From the NCBI GenBank assembly GCA_018725565.1, contig QLUR01000002.1, forward strand, positions 89,662-153,661: DNA of 64,000 bases. Reading direction: 5' to 3'. The translations under genes were made by a program, and so were the position numbers. Positions 22,427 to 29,718 of this stretch are shown piece by piece (the stretch's first letter is position 1; every line of letters begins with the position of its first letter). The stretch is from Bacillota bacterium. GTDB taxonomy: Bacteria; Bacillota; Dethiobacteria; Dethiobacterales; Dethiobacteraceae. The notes below the pieces were generated by a model. It saw only the letters and a list, made by a program, of their open reading frames with translations, searched no databases and was not told the origin of the DNA.

Positions 22427-23238
22427 ATCTGTTAACCGAAAAACTTGACAACATGCAAAAGCGGGGAGAGAAAGCGCTTGTACCGTTTGTGATGGCCGGC
22501 GACCCGGACCTGCAGACCACGGAAGCGTTGCTGGCGGCGCTCGTTGCCGGCGCCGCCGATGTCATTGAGCTTGGCGTGCCGTTCTCGGACCCGCTGGCTG
22601 ACGGACCGGTGCTGCAGGCGGCGGCGTCAAGGGCACTCCTGGCGGGGACGACCGTGCGTAATTGCCTGGCCCTGGCGGCACGCTTCCAGGGAGGGCAACC
22701 TCTCCCGCTGGTCTTGCTTATTTATTATAATCTGGTTTTCCGCTGCGGGCCGGAGATCTTTTGCCGTGAGGCGGCCAAGGCCGGAGTTTCCGGGCTGGTC
22801 GTGCCGGATCTGCCCTACGAGGAAGCCGACGCGCTGAACTATGCGGCCCGCGGGGAAGGCCTAATCAATATCAGGATGATTTCGCCAACGACCGGCGGGG
22901 AACGGCTGGCGAATATCTGCCGTAGCGCAGAAGGGTTTATCTATGCGGTTACCGTGACCGGGGTGACCGGGGAACGCCGGAGCCTTGATCCGGAACTGCC
23001 GCTCCTAATTCGCCGGGCGCGACAGTATACCAACATTCCGGTGTTGTTGGGTTTTGGGGTTTCAGGAGCTGCCCAGGCGGCACAGGCCGCATCCCTGGCC
23101 GACGGGGTTATTGTCGGCAGCGCTTTGGCCCAACGCTTAGCCGGCGTAAATGGTGTGCAAGATAAGTGCCGTGTCGCAACAGAGTTTACCAGGCAATTAA
23201 GAGAAGCACTCAACAAAGGCGCCAAAAATGAGGGCTGA
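22423..23238 (+). CDS. trpA: Tryptophan synthase alpha chain
   Basis: Cleaves indole-glycerol phosphate to indole for TrpB. The 271-residue TIM barrel shows [18 protein letters not shown] near 48-65 with the catalytic Glu and Asp, PDLPYEE near 128 and GFGVSGAAQ near 208. ATGA overlap with trpB, which fits obligate complex formation. Confidence 0.97.
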   Translation: MNLLTEKLDNMQKRGEKALVPFVMAGDPDLQTTEALLAALVAGAADVIELGVPFSDPLADGPVLQAAASRALLAGTTVRNCLALAARFQGGQPLPLVLLIYYNLVFRCGPEIFCREAAKAGVSGLVVPDLPYEEADALNYAARGEGLINIRMISPTTGGERLANICRSAEGFIYAVTVTGVTGERRSLDPELPLLIRRARQYTNIPVLLGFGVSGAAQAAQAASLADGVIVGSALAQRLAGVNGVQDKCRVATEFTRQLREALNKGAKNEG

Positions 23239-24064
23239 AAAAATGACAGTCGCAACCTTGTCACGGGGCGTTGATGTGCGGGCACGCAAGGTTATTGAAT
23301 CAGGAGCTCTGTCTTTTGGTGGGGGAGAACTGGTTGTTATCGCTGGTCCATGTGCGGTGGAAGATGAGGAGACATTGCTGGAGGTGGCCCTGGGTGTCAG
23401 GGCGGCCGGAGCAAGGGCTTTGAGGGGCGGGGCCTATAAACCGAGAAGCTCGCCGCATAGTTTTCAGGGGTTGGGCAGGCCAGGGCTGAAAATGCTGAAA
23501 GATGTGGCCGCCGCTGCCGGCCTTGCTGTAGTGACAGAAGTGCTGGATACGCGTGATGTGGAGATTGTCTCGGAAGTGGCTGACATCCTGCAAATCGGCT
23601 CGCGCAATATGCAAAACACCGCCCTGCTCAAAGAGGCCGGGCGGGCGCAACGGCCGGTGCTGCTGAAACGCGGCATGTCGTCTACCATCGAGGAATGGCT
23701 GCTGGCGGCAGAGTACGTCCGGGCGTCGGGCAACGAACAAGTTATTTTATGTGAACGCGGTATCCGTACTTTTGAGACAGCAACCCGGAACACGCTTGAT
23801 TTGAGTGCAGTCTCCCTGCTGAAAGAACTCGGCGACCTGCCGGTGATTGTTGACCCCAGTCATGCCACCGGCCTGAAAGAGCTGGTGCCGCCGATGAGCC
23901 GGGCCGCTGTGGCTGCCGGTGCCGACGGGCTGCTGATTGAGGTCCACCCGCGGCCGGAACAGGCTCTTTGTGACGGGCAGCAGTCGCTGACACTGAGCGA
24001 ATTCAGGCTGTTGATGGCCCAGGTGACACAGCTTGCCGCGTATACGCGTCAGTTTTCGTATTAG
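23228..24064 (+). CDS. aroF: 3-deoxy-7-phosphoheptulonate synthase (AroF type)
   Basis: First enzyme of the shikimate pathway, condensing PEP and erythrose 4-phosphate. The 278 residues show the class I beta (KDO8P-like) motifs: IAGPCAVED near 37, LRGGAYKPRSSPHSFQG near 67, QIGSRNMQN near 120, LLKRGMSST near 139 and VDPSHATG near 208. No N-terminal ferredoxin-like regulatory domain is present. It overlaps trpA by 11 bases; an inner ATG at 23243 with GAGGG upstream may be the true start. Placing it last in the trp operon puts chorismate supply under the same Trp T-box. Confidence 0.94.
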   Translation: MRAEKMTVATLSRGVDVRARKVIESGALSFGGGELVVIAGPCAVEDEETLLEVALGVRAAGARALRGGAYKPRSSPHSFQGLGRPGLKMLKDVAAAAGLAVVTEVLDTRDVEIVSEVADILQIGSRNMQNTALLKEAGRAQRPVLLKRGMSSTIEEWLLAAEYVRASGNEQVILCERGIRTFETATRNTLDLSAVSLLKELGDLPVIVDPSHATGLKELVPPMSRAAVAAGADGLLIEVHPRPEQALCDGQQSLTLSEFRLLMAQVTQLAAYTRQFSY

Positions 24065-24198
24065 CACTGATGCAGTTTAACAATCGGACATGCAGTGGTC
24101 CCGTATGCTGTCAGCCAATTAATCGGTGCTGTCGTCGCCGTAAGGTTTGCTGCAAGGCGAAGTACGGAAGGGCAGGAAGTTTTCGCTCCGGTTAGACC

Positions 24199-24227
24199 TT
24201 GCTTTTTTTGTCCGCCTGCTGTAAAAT
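24199..24227 (+). promoter_or_regulatory. Promoter of the tRNA pair
   Basis: TTGCTT at 24199-24204, 17 bp spacer, TAAAAT at 24222-24227, 13 bases before tRNA-Ala. Confidence 0.65.
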
Positions 24228-24240
24228 AGGGTTGTACTTT

Positions 24241-24316
24241 GGGCGTGTAGCTCAGCCGGGAGAGCGCTTGGCTCGCATTCAAGAGGCCAGGGGTTCGAGT
24301 CCCCTCACGTCCACCA
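24241..24316 (+). tRNA. tRNA-Ala (anticodon CGC)
   Basis: 76 bases with encoded CCA. The acceptor stem GGGCGTG pairs with CACGTCC and contains the G3-U70 wobble that identifies alanine tRNAs. The anticodon loop CTCGCAT gives CGC, reading GCG. The T arm is AGGGG-TTCGAGT-CCCCT. Confidence 0.95.
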
Positions 24317-24319
24317 TAA

Positions 24320-24394
24320 GGGGCTATAGCTCAGGGGGAGAGCGCTTGACTCACATTCAAGAGGCCGCTGGTTCGATCCCAGCTAGCCCCACCA
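24320..24394 (+). tRNA. tRNA-Val (anticodon CAC), integration site
   Basis: 75 bases with encoded CCA; acceptor GGGGCTA pairs with TAGCCCC; anticodon loop CTCACAT gives CAC, reading GTG. Its last 47 bases are the left attachment site of the element that follows. The element restores the tRNA end exactly, so the tRNA stays functional. Its original terminator now lies 9.3 kb away at 33715. Confidence 0.95.
24348..24394. repeat. attL of the integrated element
   Basis: 47 bp, from the anticodon stem to the CCA of tRNA-Val, identical to 33660-33706. The unit length between copies is 9312 bp. Confidence 0.92.
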
Positions 24395-24453
24395 TTGAAA
24401 ATAAAGGGTTCCAGGGTTTTTCAGAAGCCGGGAATCAAGCATAAAAGGGCTTC

Positions 24454-24477
24454 AGTAAAACAGTTGTAAAACAGTTT
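24454..24477. repeat. Candidate integrase arm-type sites, left end
   Basis: Two copies of TAAAACAG ten bases apart. The same pair, in nearly the same 24 bp, lies at 33525-33548 near attR, with a weaker third copy at 33632. Paired short repeats inside each end are typical of arm sites for lambda-type integrases. Confidence 0.5.
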
Positions 24478-24489
24478 TTGAAGAACAAT

Positions 24490-24519
24490 AAAAATTAGCA
24501 GGGGTTACGGCCCTGCTAA
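24490..24519 (-). terminator. Terminator of the integrase gene
   Basis: Nine-base stem (TTAGCAGGG with CCCTGCTAA) and a 7-base loop, followed on the minus strand by TTTTTATTG. It lies 19 bases after the integrase stop. Its loop bases GGGTTACGG resemble those of the hairpins at 42499 and 44089. Confidence 0.8.
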
Positions 24520-24537
24520 TGGTACAACTAAATCCTT

Positions 24538-25827
24538 TTACTGCTCGCCCTGCGCCTTTGCAGGGCCTTTTCTTTTGGCCAGCAGCCCGTTCAGGCTCTC
24601 CGCCGCCAGCTTCTGCATCTCCGGCGTGACGTGGCTGTATAAGTCCAGCGTCATGGTTATACTGGAGTGCCCCAGCCGCTCCTGCACCAGCTTGGCAGGA
24701 ATCCCACGGGCCAGCAGTAAGGTTGCGTGAGTATGCCGCAGGTCATGCAGCCGCACCTTCGGCAGGCCGGCGGCCTCAAGGCGCCGCTGGAAGGACTTCG
24801 TGAATCTTCCAGGGTCAAGCGGGTTTCCATCCTCCCGGCAGAACACCAGGCCGCTGTCCTGGTAGGCTGCGCCCAGCAGCAGTTTCTCCTGCGCCTGCCG
24901 CTTCCGGTGGCTTTTAAGTTCCCTGGTTGCGTCGTCGGTCAGGGTAACGCTGCGCCTGCCGCTTTTACTCTTAGTAGTTTCTTCCAGGAAAGCGCCTCCC
25001 TTTAATGTAATCAGTTGGCGGCTGACGGCGATAACTCCCCGCTCCAGGTCAACACAATCCCAGCACAAGCCTAGCAGTTCACCGCGCCTCAGGCCGGTTG
25101 TGGCCGCTACCAGGTAGGCCGCGAACAACCTATCTTCCTTAGCCGCCTCCAGGAAGTCCACCAGTGCCGCCTCAACCAATGGCTGCATTTGCTTGTTCCT
25201 TATGGTCGGCGGACTGGTGGCATCGGCTACATTGCGGATTAAAAGCCCCTCTTTTACCGCCTGTTGGAGTGCTTGGCGGATAATAGCGTGCAGATAGCGC
25301 GTTGTCCGGGTGGACAGGCCGCCCTCACCGTCGTGGCGCCCGCTTTCCAGCTTCTGATTATAGAAGCTCTGCAGCGCGTTTGCCTGCAGTTTGGCCATCG
25401 GAATTTTCCCCAATGCCGGCTTAATGTGGACGTTAATCAGCGTTTCGTAACTCTCATATGTGCTGGTCTTAATCTGCCCCTTCTTGTAGGCCGTCAGCCA
25501 CTTGTCCAACCATTCGCCGAAAGTCGTTTTGGTCGGCTCAATATAGCCGCCGGACTTTATCTCCGCAGTGGCCTTCTGCATGCCCTCGACGGCCTCTTTC
25601 CGTGTCTGGCCGTAGAAAGGCTTGCGGACAGGCCTGCCTGTGGCCGGGTCAAAGCCAAGGCTGGCCACAGCCACCCAAAGGCCGTCGCTGGGCAAGCTTG
25701 CCCCGCAATGCCGGCAAACTTTCAGGCTTTTCTCGTCCTCCCCGGTAGTCACTTTTTTGCAGTCAGGGTTTTGGCATGTTTTACGCTTGTAAATTGTTCC
25801 TTCGTTATTGCCGCGCCGCTTGCCCAT
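24538..25827 (-). CDS. int: Tyrosine recombinase (integrase) with N-terminal zinc finger
   Basis: Catalyses site-specific integration and excision at tRNA-Val. The 429 residues show an N-terminal insertion with four Cys (CQNPDC and CRHCG, about 18-42), an AP2-like arm-binding region, and a SAM-like core-binding domain (about 105-200). The catalytic domain has Arg in TGLRRGEL near 245, HDLRH near 355, LGHSSI near 383 and the nucleophile Tyr in LDLYSH near 393. All catalytic residues are intact. The gene end faces attL, the usual arrangement. Its start overlaps a small gene upstream. Confidence 0.96.
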   Translation of the reverse strand: MGKRRGNNEGTIYKRKTCQNPDCKKVTTGEDEKSLKVCRHCGASLPSDGLWVAVASLGFDPATGRPVRKPFYGQTRKEAVEGMQKATAEIKSGGYIEPTKTTFGEWLDKWLTAYKKGQIKTSTYESYETLINVHIKPALGKIPMAKLQANALQSFYNQKLESGRHDGEGGLSTRTTRYLHAIIRQALQQAVKEGLLIRNVADATSPPTIRNKQMQPLVEAALVDFLEAAKEDRLFAAYLVAATTGLRRGELLGLCWDCVDLERGVIAVSRQLITLKGGAFLEETTKSKSGRRSVTLTDDATRELKSHRKRQAQEKLLLGAAYQDSGLVFCREDGNPLDPGRFTKSFQRRLEAAGLPKVRLHDLRHTHATLLLARGIPAKLVQERLGHSSITMTLDLYSHVTPEMQKLAAESLNGLLAKRKGPAKAQGEQ

Positions 25828-26002
25828 CGCTCACGCCTCCTATTTCAATGTGGGTATAGTGCGCCTTTCTCTCCCGCGCATGCTTTTCCAGCAGATACTT
25901 GATTAACTCGCTCTTGTTGTCCGCCTTGGACAGCGCATTGGCCGCACCTTCGCTTAAGCCTGCCGTCCGGAATGTGACTACCGCCGGTAGCCGTACATAC
26001 AT
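25805..26002 (-). CDS. Small basic protein upstream of integrase
   Basis: 65 residues, not recognised. The middle (GLSEGAANALSKADNKSELI) suggests a short helical, possibly ribbon-helix-helix DNA-binding fold, which would fit an accessory recombination or control factor. The ATG at 26002 has AAAGGAGGGG six bases before it. The stop lies 23 bases inside the integrase gene, so both are likely translated together. Confidence 0.7.
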   Translation of the reverse strand: MYVRLPAVVTFRTAGLSEGAANALSKADNKSELIKYLLEKHARERKAHYTHIEIGGVSDGQAARQ

Positions 26003-26072
26003 TGGCAACCCCTCCTTTGTCTGAATATTGGCCGTCACTTCCGTAATACTCAGATGCTTAAAAAAAAATTGG

Positions 26073-26339
26073 CTATGTGGCCCCCTGCCGCCGCTTGGCC
26101 ATATCCGCCCAAATCGCCGCAGGACTTCCCGGCGCCGCTCCCGCCAGTATCTCAAGCCGGGACTTGATTCCCTGCAGGTGCCGCTGGTCGCAGCAGCAGA
26201 TAAGCACCTTCAGCAGCAGCCGCGCCTCGGCTTCCGGCAGGGTGTCGGCCTCGTCCTGGCACTCAAGCACCGCCAGCAGCTTTGCCGCAGGTTGGGCTAT
26301 ATCGGTTATACGCAGAACATCAGTCAGCCAGCGGGTCAT
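26073..26339 (-). CDS. Hypothetical protein of the element
   Basis: 88 residues, predicted helical, with a Cys-rich patch (ICCCDQRH near 48). No family recognised. The upstream gene ends three bases before its ATG, so translation is coupled. Part of a run of four short genes leading from the promoter at 27059-27087 to the integrase. Confidence 0.6.
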   Translation of the reverse strand: MTRWLTDVLRITDIAQPAAKLLAVLECQDEADTLPEAEARLLLKVLICCCDQRHLQGIKSRLEILAGAAPGSPAAIWADMAKRRQGAT

Positions 26340-26342
26340 AGG

Positions 26343-26534
26343 TTAATCACCTTTCTTGTATCCGATATTGACGCTAAAACTAAGGTCCTGCTCGCAGCCG
26401 TCAACCAGCACCCGCTCCCAGCCACTTGTTCCGGCAACCAGCATCATCGTGCCGCTGGAGCTTGGCTTGCCTGGCATATTCACCTTGAAAACCACCGTCA
26501 ATTCATCGCCAGCCAGCTTTGCGGACTTAATCAT
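26343..26534 (-). CDS. Hypothetical small protein of the element
   Basis: 63 residues, rich in beta-forming stretches (DELTVVFKVNMPG). Not recognised. The start at 26534 is supported by GGAAAGGAG seven bases upstream; the in-frame extension to 26618 overlaps the next gene and lacks such a site. Confidence 0.65.
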   Translation of the reverse strand: MIKSAKLAGDELTVVFKVNMPGKPSSSGTMMLVAGTSGWERVLVDGCEQDLSFSVNIGYKKGD

Positions 26535-26536
26535 TG

Positions 26537-26725
26537 TCAATCTCCTTTCCGCTTCAGGCCTGGCGTTACCAGGCCGTAGCCTGTCTGTGTCGTTTCCGGC
26601 AGGCTGCAGGCCGGGCACCGTTTAGGCGGCGCCGGCCAGACAAAGTCCAGCCAAAACCGATGTCCGTTGCCGCAGATGTAGCCAACCACTTGCTCCGGCT
26701 CTGGCAGCCTTTCAAGCGTGGCCAT
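26537..26725 (-). CDS. Zinc-ribbon-like small protein
   Basis: 62 residues with spaced CGNGH and CPACS near 18-40, a pattern fitting a four-ligand zinc ribbon. GAGG lies nine bases before the ATG. Function unknown; such proteins are frequent in phage and satellite early regions. Confidence 0.65.
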   Translation of the reverse strand: MATLERLPEPEQVVGYICGNGHRFWLDFVWPAPPKRCPACSLPETTQTGYGLVTPGLKRKGD

Positions 26726-26729
26726 TGCT

Positions 26730-27014
26730 TTATGCCTCTTCCGGCTCTACGCCGAACGCTTCGGCAAAGTCAATCTCCTGCTCCGGCAGCCGCTCGTAAT
26801 ACTCCCTGGCCTCGTCCGCGCTTAGGGGTTCAATGTTCTCATGCTCGCCCTGCCATTGTGTTGTTCTGTGCAGGAAGAACGCTCCTTTGGCCGTCTTGTA
26901 AAGCATCGTATTCCGTCCGTGCCGCTCCCAGTTACTGCCGTCCCAGTACCTGTCACTGGCCACCATACGGGCCTTGTCCGTGTCGTACAGCTTGCCGTCA
27001 ATTACCGCCTTCAT
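26730..27014 (-). CDS. Hypothetical protein of the element (first gene of the left operon)
   Basis: 94 residues starting MKAVIDGKLYDTDKA, with an acidic C-terminus (EQEIDFAEAFGVEPEEA). The N-terminal half resembles small beta-rich proteins of uncharacterised mobile-element families, but no name can be given. GGGAGG lies before the ATG, and the promoter at 27059-27087 is 45 bases upstream. Confidence 0.7.
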   Translation of the reverse strand: MKAVIDGKLYDTDKARMVASDRYWDGSNWERHGRNTMLYKTAKGAFFLHRTTQWQGEHENIEPLSADEAREYYERLPEQEIDFAEAFGVEPEEA

Positions 27015-27058
27015 CTTTCTTCCTCCCTTTTTTGTTTGCTTACGTTTTTGTATGTTTA

Positions 27059-27087
27059 ATTATATACTTGTATTATCCAGGCGTCAA
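27059..27087 (-). promoter_or_regulatory. Leftward promoter of the element
   Basis: On the minus strand: TTGACG (27082-27087), 17 bp spacer, TATAAT (27059-27064). Drives the run of small genes toward the integrase. Confidence 0.75.
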
Positions 27088-27106
27088 TAAGCATTATGCA
27101 AATACG

Positions 27107-27135
27107 TTGTATTTCGTCATAAAACATAGTAAAAT
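27107..27135 (+). promoter_or_regulatory. Rightward promoter of the excisionase-like gene
   Basis: TTGTAT at 27107-27112, 17 bp spacer, TAAAAT at 27130-27135. The two divergent promoters are only 19 bp apart at their -35 boxes, a switch-like arrangement. Confidence 0.6.
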
Positions 27136-27160
27136 ATCAGTAAAGAAGGAGGGGAGGCAA

Positions 27161-27328
27161 ATGGAAAAATATTATACCCCTGAAGAAGTCGCCGAAATAT
27201 TGAAAACCCATAGGGAAACGGTATATAACTGGCTCCGCTCCGGAAAATTGAAAGGGGTTAAGGTTGTTAACCTCTGGCGCATCTCGGAAACTGAACTGCG
27301 CCGCATACTTGGAGGCGAAACTGAATAA
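27161..27328 (+). CDS. Excisionase-like HTH protein
   Basis: 55 residues forming a single MerR/excisionase-type helix-turn-helix: YTPEEVAEILKTHRETVYNW, then wing SGKLKGVKVVNLWRI. Such proteins (HTH_17) act as recombination directionality factors or repressors. It is the only gene of the element on the plus strand and sits at the divergent promoter pair, which fits a switch protein. AGGAGGGG precedes the ATG and a terminator follows. Confidence 0.88.
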   Translation: MEKYYTPEEVAEILKTHRETVYNWLRSGKLKGVKVVNLWRISETELRRILGGETE

Positions 27329-27340
27329 TCACCAGACAGG

Positions 27341-27364
27341 AAGCAGGGGAACCTGCTTTTTCTT
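27341..27364 (+). terminator. Terminator of the excisionase-like gene
   Basis: AAGCAGG and CCTGCTT stem with a 4-base loop followed by TTTCTTT. Confidence 0.8.
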
Positions 27365-27490
27365 TCGCTTGTGCGCGGGTTTAGCGTCGCAGGCAAGGCA
27401 ATCGTATGGCTTTTCGCAAATCGCCGCTCCTGGAGGCGTACAGCCGCCTTGTGGCCGATTTTGACGCAAAAAGGCGCCGCAGACACCCGT

Positions 27491-27781
27491 TTAGGCCCGC
27501 TGGCTGTCGTACAGGGCGTGCTCTGCCGGCAGGAGAACGGTCCACACACGTCCGGCGCAGGGCCATCGTTTGCCGGAGGTTATTTCCATCCAGGCGGTGC
27601 AGGGTTTTCGGGTTTCCGCCTGGATTCGTTTCGCCACAATCTGAGCCTTTCGCTTCCGCAGAACATCCGAGCCGGCCACACACTCGCCGCCGGCGGCGTG
27701 GACGCAAAGCCGGTCGTGGGGACAATCGCCGGCGGCGACAAGGCGGCTGCCAATGGTTTTGAGAAGTAATCGGTCAAGCAT
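27491..27781 (-). CDS. Hypothetical protein with clustered cysteines
   Basis: 96 residues with CPHDRLC and a further CV/C pattern near 20-35 suggesting metal binding. Not recognised. The ATG overlaps the end of the upstream gene (ATGCTTGA) and AAGGAGG lies 11 bases before it. Overlapping frames on both strands exist here because the region is GC-rich; this one is preferred for its coupling. Confidence 0.55.
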   Translation of the reverse strand: MLDRLLLKTIGSRLVAAGDCPHDRLCVHAAGGECVAGSDVLRKRKAQIVAKRIQAETRKPCTAWMEITSGKRWPCAGRVWTVLLPAEHALYDSQRA

Positions 27782-28469
27782 GGTCGCCCGAACCTCCTTC
27801 ATGGTTGCCTGCCTCCAGCAGCCGCTGGCTTACCCGCGACAACACGTTGATATCTGCAATTTCTTGTTTCAAGATGAAGACAACCTGGTCAATCACCGGC
27901 CCAGCCTGAATTAAAATTTTCTCCGGAGCCAGTTCGCCCGTAATTTTGGCCAAAAGCTCAATCTGCCCCTGAAGCCTGGTGGCTGTTTTGAGGATTAGCT
28001 CTCGCGGGTCTGCGGTTCTGCTTCCGCCCCAACCTTCTACCTGATAGCGCCCGCCTTCAATCTTTGCCAGCAGATGAGCAAGGCTGGCCTTCCTAAGTCG
28101 CCCCATGTCCCCGTCCTGGCCGGGTTCAAAATAAGTCACCTTTACTTCGTCCGCCCTGAGACCGATGTCATACCTGGAAGGGTCGTCAGCGTCCCTAAGC
28201 CAGCGGTCACAGGCATCAAACAGTAGGTTTACCCGCTCAAAGCACCGCTGCAATTCGGTCATTACCTTGTTGCTTTGTACCATTTCCTGTGCAGCCTTAG
28301 CTTTGCTTAACGTTTTCGGTATGTGGTTTTGTTTATGCCGATGGAGCGACATGTCGCCTAGATCGTTGAAAACCGTGATTATTTCGTTATGGGAAACGTT
28401 TTGGATAAGCATCGCGTTGATCTTGTCAAGCGATGGATGAGAGCAAACGGAACATTTGCGGCCGGGCAT
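27774..28469 (-). CDS. CxxC/HTH protein resembling small terminase subunits
   Basis: 231 residues. The N-terminus (CSVCSHP, then helices ending SLHRHKQNHIPKTL near 40-53) looks like a zinc knuckle plus helix-turn-helix seen in mobile-element and terminase-small-subunit-like proteins. The rest is helical. In phage satellites a terminase small subunit redirects packaging to satellite DNA; here that is only a suggestion from similarity by eye and context. GAGGAG lies ten bases before the ATG. Confidence 0.6.
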   Translation of the reverse strand: MPGRKCSVCSHPSLDKINAMLIQNVSHNEIITVFNDLGDMSLHRHKQNHIPKTLSKAKAAQEMVQSNKVMTELQRCFERVNLLFDACDRWLRDADDPSRYDIGLRADEVKVTYFEPGQDGDMGRLRKASLAHLLAKIEGGRYQVEGWGGSRTADPRELILKTATRLQGQIELLAKITGELAPEKILIQAGPVIDQVVFILKQEIADINVLSRVSQRLLEAGNHEGGSGDHA

Positions 28470-28517
28470 AATAGTATCACTCCTCGTTTTCTTCTGTTGT
28501 GGCGCCCACGTATGCCG

Positions 28518-28616
28518 TTATCGCCCGAACAGCCAAACCAGGCTGGCAAGCACGAAGGCAATTTGTGCCGCAAAAATAATCTTCAGCGCCTTTGGACATT
28601 CACGAAACTCCCGCAT
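28518..28616 (-). CDS. 32-residue single-pass membrane peptide
   Basis: ATG at 28614-28616 shares its first base with the TGA of the upstream gene (TGATG), and AGAGGTG lies ten bases before it. The peptide begins MREFRECPKALK and then has one hydrophobic helix (IIFAAQIAFVLASLVWLF), a topology like holins or regulatory microproteins. It was not compared with any family. Coupling and composition argue that it is real. Confidence 0.5.
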   Translation of the reverse strand: MREFRECPKALKIIFAAQIAFVLASLVWLFGR

Positions 28617-28822
28617 CAGATGTGTTCACCTCTTTCCCTGACAGATTCCCCGTTCCGCTTCATACCAACTGGCCGCTCAAACCGCTGCAGCTGCTTTACG
28701 GCCTTGCCCCGCTGGAGTGCCAGCATCCAAAGCTCCCGGTCGCGGGCCAGCAGGCTTTGGATTTCGCGCTCTGTAAGCAGCAACAAACACTTGGACAGCT
28801 TTATCTCAAGCATTTTAAGCAT
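28616..28822 (-). CDS. Hypothetical small helical protein
   Basis: 68 residues, Leu- and Arg-rich (LLLLTEREIQSLLARDRELW), probably a coiled coil. AGGAGGGAG lies upstream. The upstream gene's stop overlaps its start, so translation is coupled on both sides. Not recognised. Confidence 0.6.
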   Translation of the reverse strand: MLKMLEIKLSKCLLLLTEREIQSLLARDRELWMLALQRGKAVKQLQRFERPVGMKRNGESVRERGEHI

Positions 28823-29090
28823 GTGGCACCGCTCCCTCCTGTGGCATGTCCTCGTCCAGTGGGCTTATGTGCGTAACATTAAACCAGTCCTCTCGCCGTG
28901 AGTCGCCAATTTCGGTGAGGTGGATTGGGTGTCTGTTTCCTGGCCAGAAGGCCAGCCGCGTCACCCTGCAAATCGCGCCCACCCCCGGCGTGTGCGGGTC
29001 AAAGTGCGGCAGCAAGCGCTCAACGCGCACCAAATCGCCAACCTGGTATCCGACGGCGGCATCACTCCGGGAGCTCTGTTTATGTTTCAT
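28815..29090 (-). CDS. Hypothetical protein, SH3-like beta fold
   Basis: 91 residues beginning MKHKQSSRSD. The core VGDLVRVERLLPHF...CRVTRLAFW...WFNVTHISPL alternates short beta strands like small SH3-type domains of mobile elements. No family is named. The start at 29090 is chosen for AGGGGG upstream; a longer frame to 29249 has no site. Confidence 0.65.
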   Translation of the reverse strand: MKHKQSSRSDAAVGYQVGDLVRVERLLPHFDPHTPGVGAICRVTRLAFWPGNRHPIHLTEIGDSRREDWFNVTHISPLDEDMPQEGAVPHA

Positions 29091-29167
29091 GTGTCGGCCC
29101 CCTCTCCCTCTCAGTTTGTTCGAGTCAAAAGCGCTTTCCCTGCCGGCGTCGCACCTGCAGCGCCTGC

Positions 29168-29485
29168 TCACGCCCGCACCCGTTCCCGGCACCAGCCGGG
29201 CCGCACCGGGTATAACATGCAGTCGGACTCCAGGGAAAACCTTCGACAAAAGCCCGATTCCTGGCAGGTGGTTCGCCAGGGTTGCAGTTGGATTACTTTG
29301 TCTTTGACCATAGTGGTCGCGCCTGTGCCTGCGGCCTTGAGATACTGGACGACCTCGGTTTTGTGTCTGCGGATAAGCGCCCGCAATTTGTCCGTGAGCG
29401 GGCCGGAAACCTTAATTTGCTCGCCGGTCAGCGTTACCCGGCAGCCGGCCTGGGTCAGCTTGTTCAGCAGTTCCTGCCCGGTCAT
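29168..29485 (-). CDS. TubC-docking-domain-like protein with Cys-rich tail
   Basis: 105 residues. The N-terminal 50 (ELLNKLTQAGCRVTLTGEQI, then LIRRHKTEVVQYL) resemble the TubC N-terminal docking fold that recurs in Firmicute mobile elements next to primases. The C-terminal part has four Cys in 27 residues (CQESGFC ... CMLYPVRPGWC), a likely zinc or Fe-S site. It probably mediates protein contacts in the replication module. ATGA overlap with the gene upstream. Confidence 0.7.
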   Translation of the reverse strand: MTGQELLNKLTQAGCRVTLTGEQIKVSGPLTDKLRALIRRHKTEVVQYLKAAGTGATTMVKDKVIQLQPWRTTCQESGFCRRFSLESDCMLYPVRPGWCRERVRA

Positions 29486-29718
29486 GGCTGCGCCTCTAGG
29501 CACTCCGCCAGCGCCTGGTATTCTCGCCAGGCTTTTTCAAGAGCAGCCCGCGCCCTTTCGCTAGCGCCTTGCCGTGTCAAGTATTTAAAAAATGGTAACA
29601 GTGTGCGCCCTCGCGGCCAGTGCGGGTCACGCAGTACATCCCGCGCCAAATCGCCGATTGGGTCATTCCGCTTGTATTGACGTTTCAGCCAGCCGGTGAA
29701 GCTGTGCGATGCGGTCAA
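29482..29718 (-). CDS. YozE-like SAM-domain protein
   Basis: 78 residues. SFTGWLKRQYKRNDPIGDLA, then DVLRDPHWPRG match the YozE SAM-like family signature (W..LK.Q..RDDPIGDLA). Function unknown; the fold is helical. It lies directly after the primase gene, with no gap, and overlaps the TubC-like gene by four bases. Confidence 0.8.
   Translation of the reverse strand: MTASHSFTGWLKRQYKRNDPIGDLARDVLRDPHWPRGRTLLPFFKYLTRQGASERARAALEKAWREYQALAECLEAQP

Noticed and set aside
24199..24444. Plus-strand frame covering both tRNAs
   Set aside because: Non-coding; the tRNA structures explain the sequence fully.
27371..27769. Plus-strand 132-codon frame in the element
   Set aside because: Opposite to the transcription of neighbours, no good ribosome site, and it overlaps a coupled minus-strand gene.
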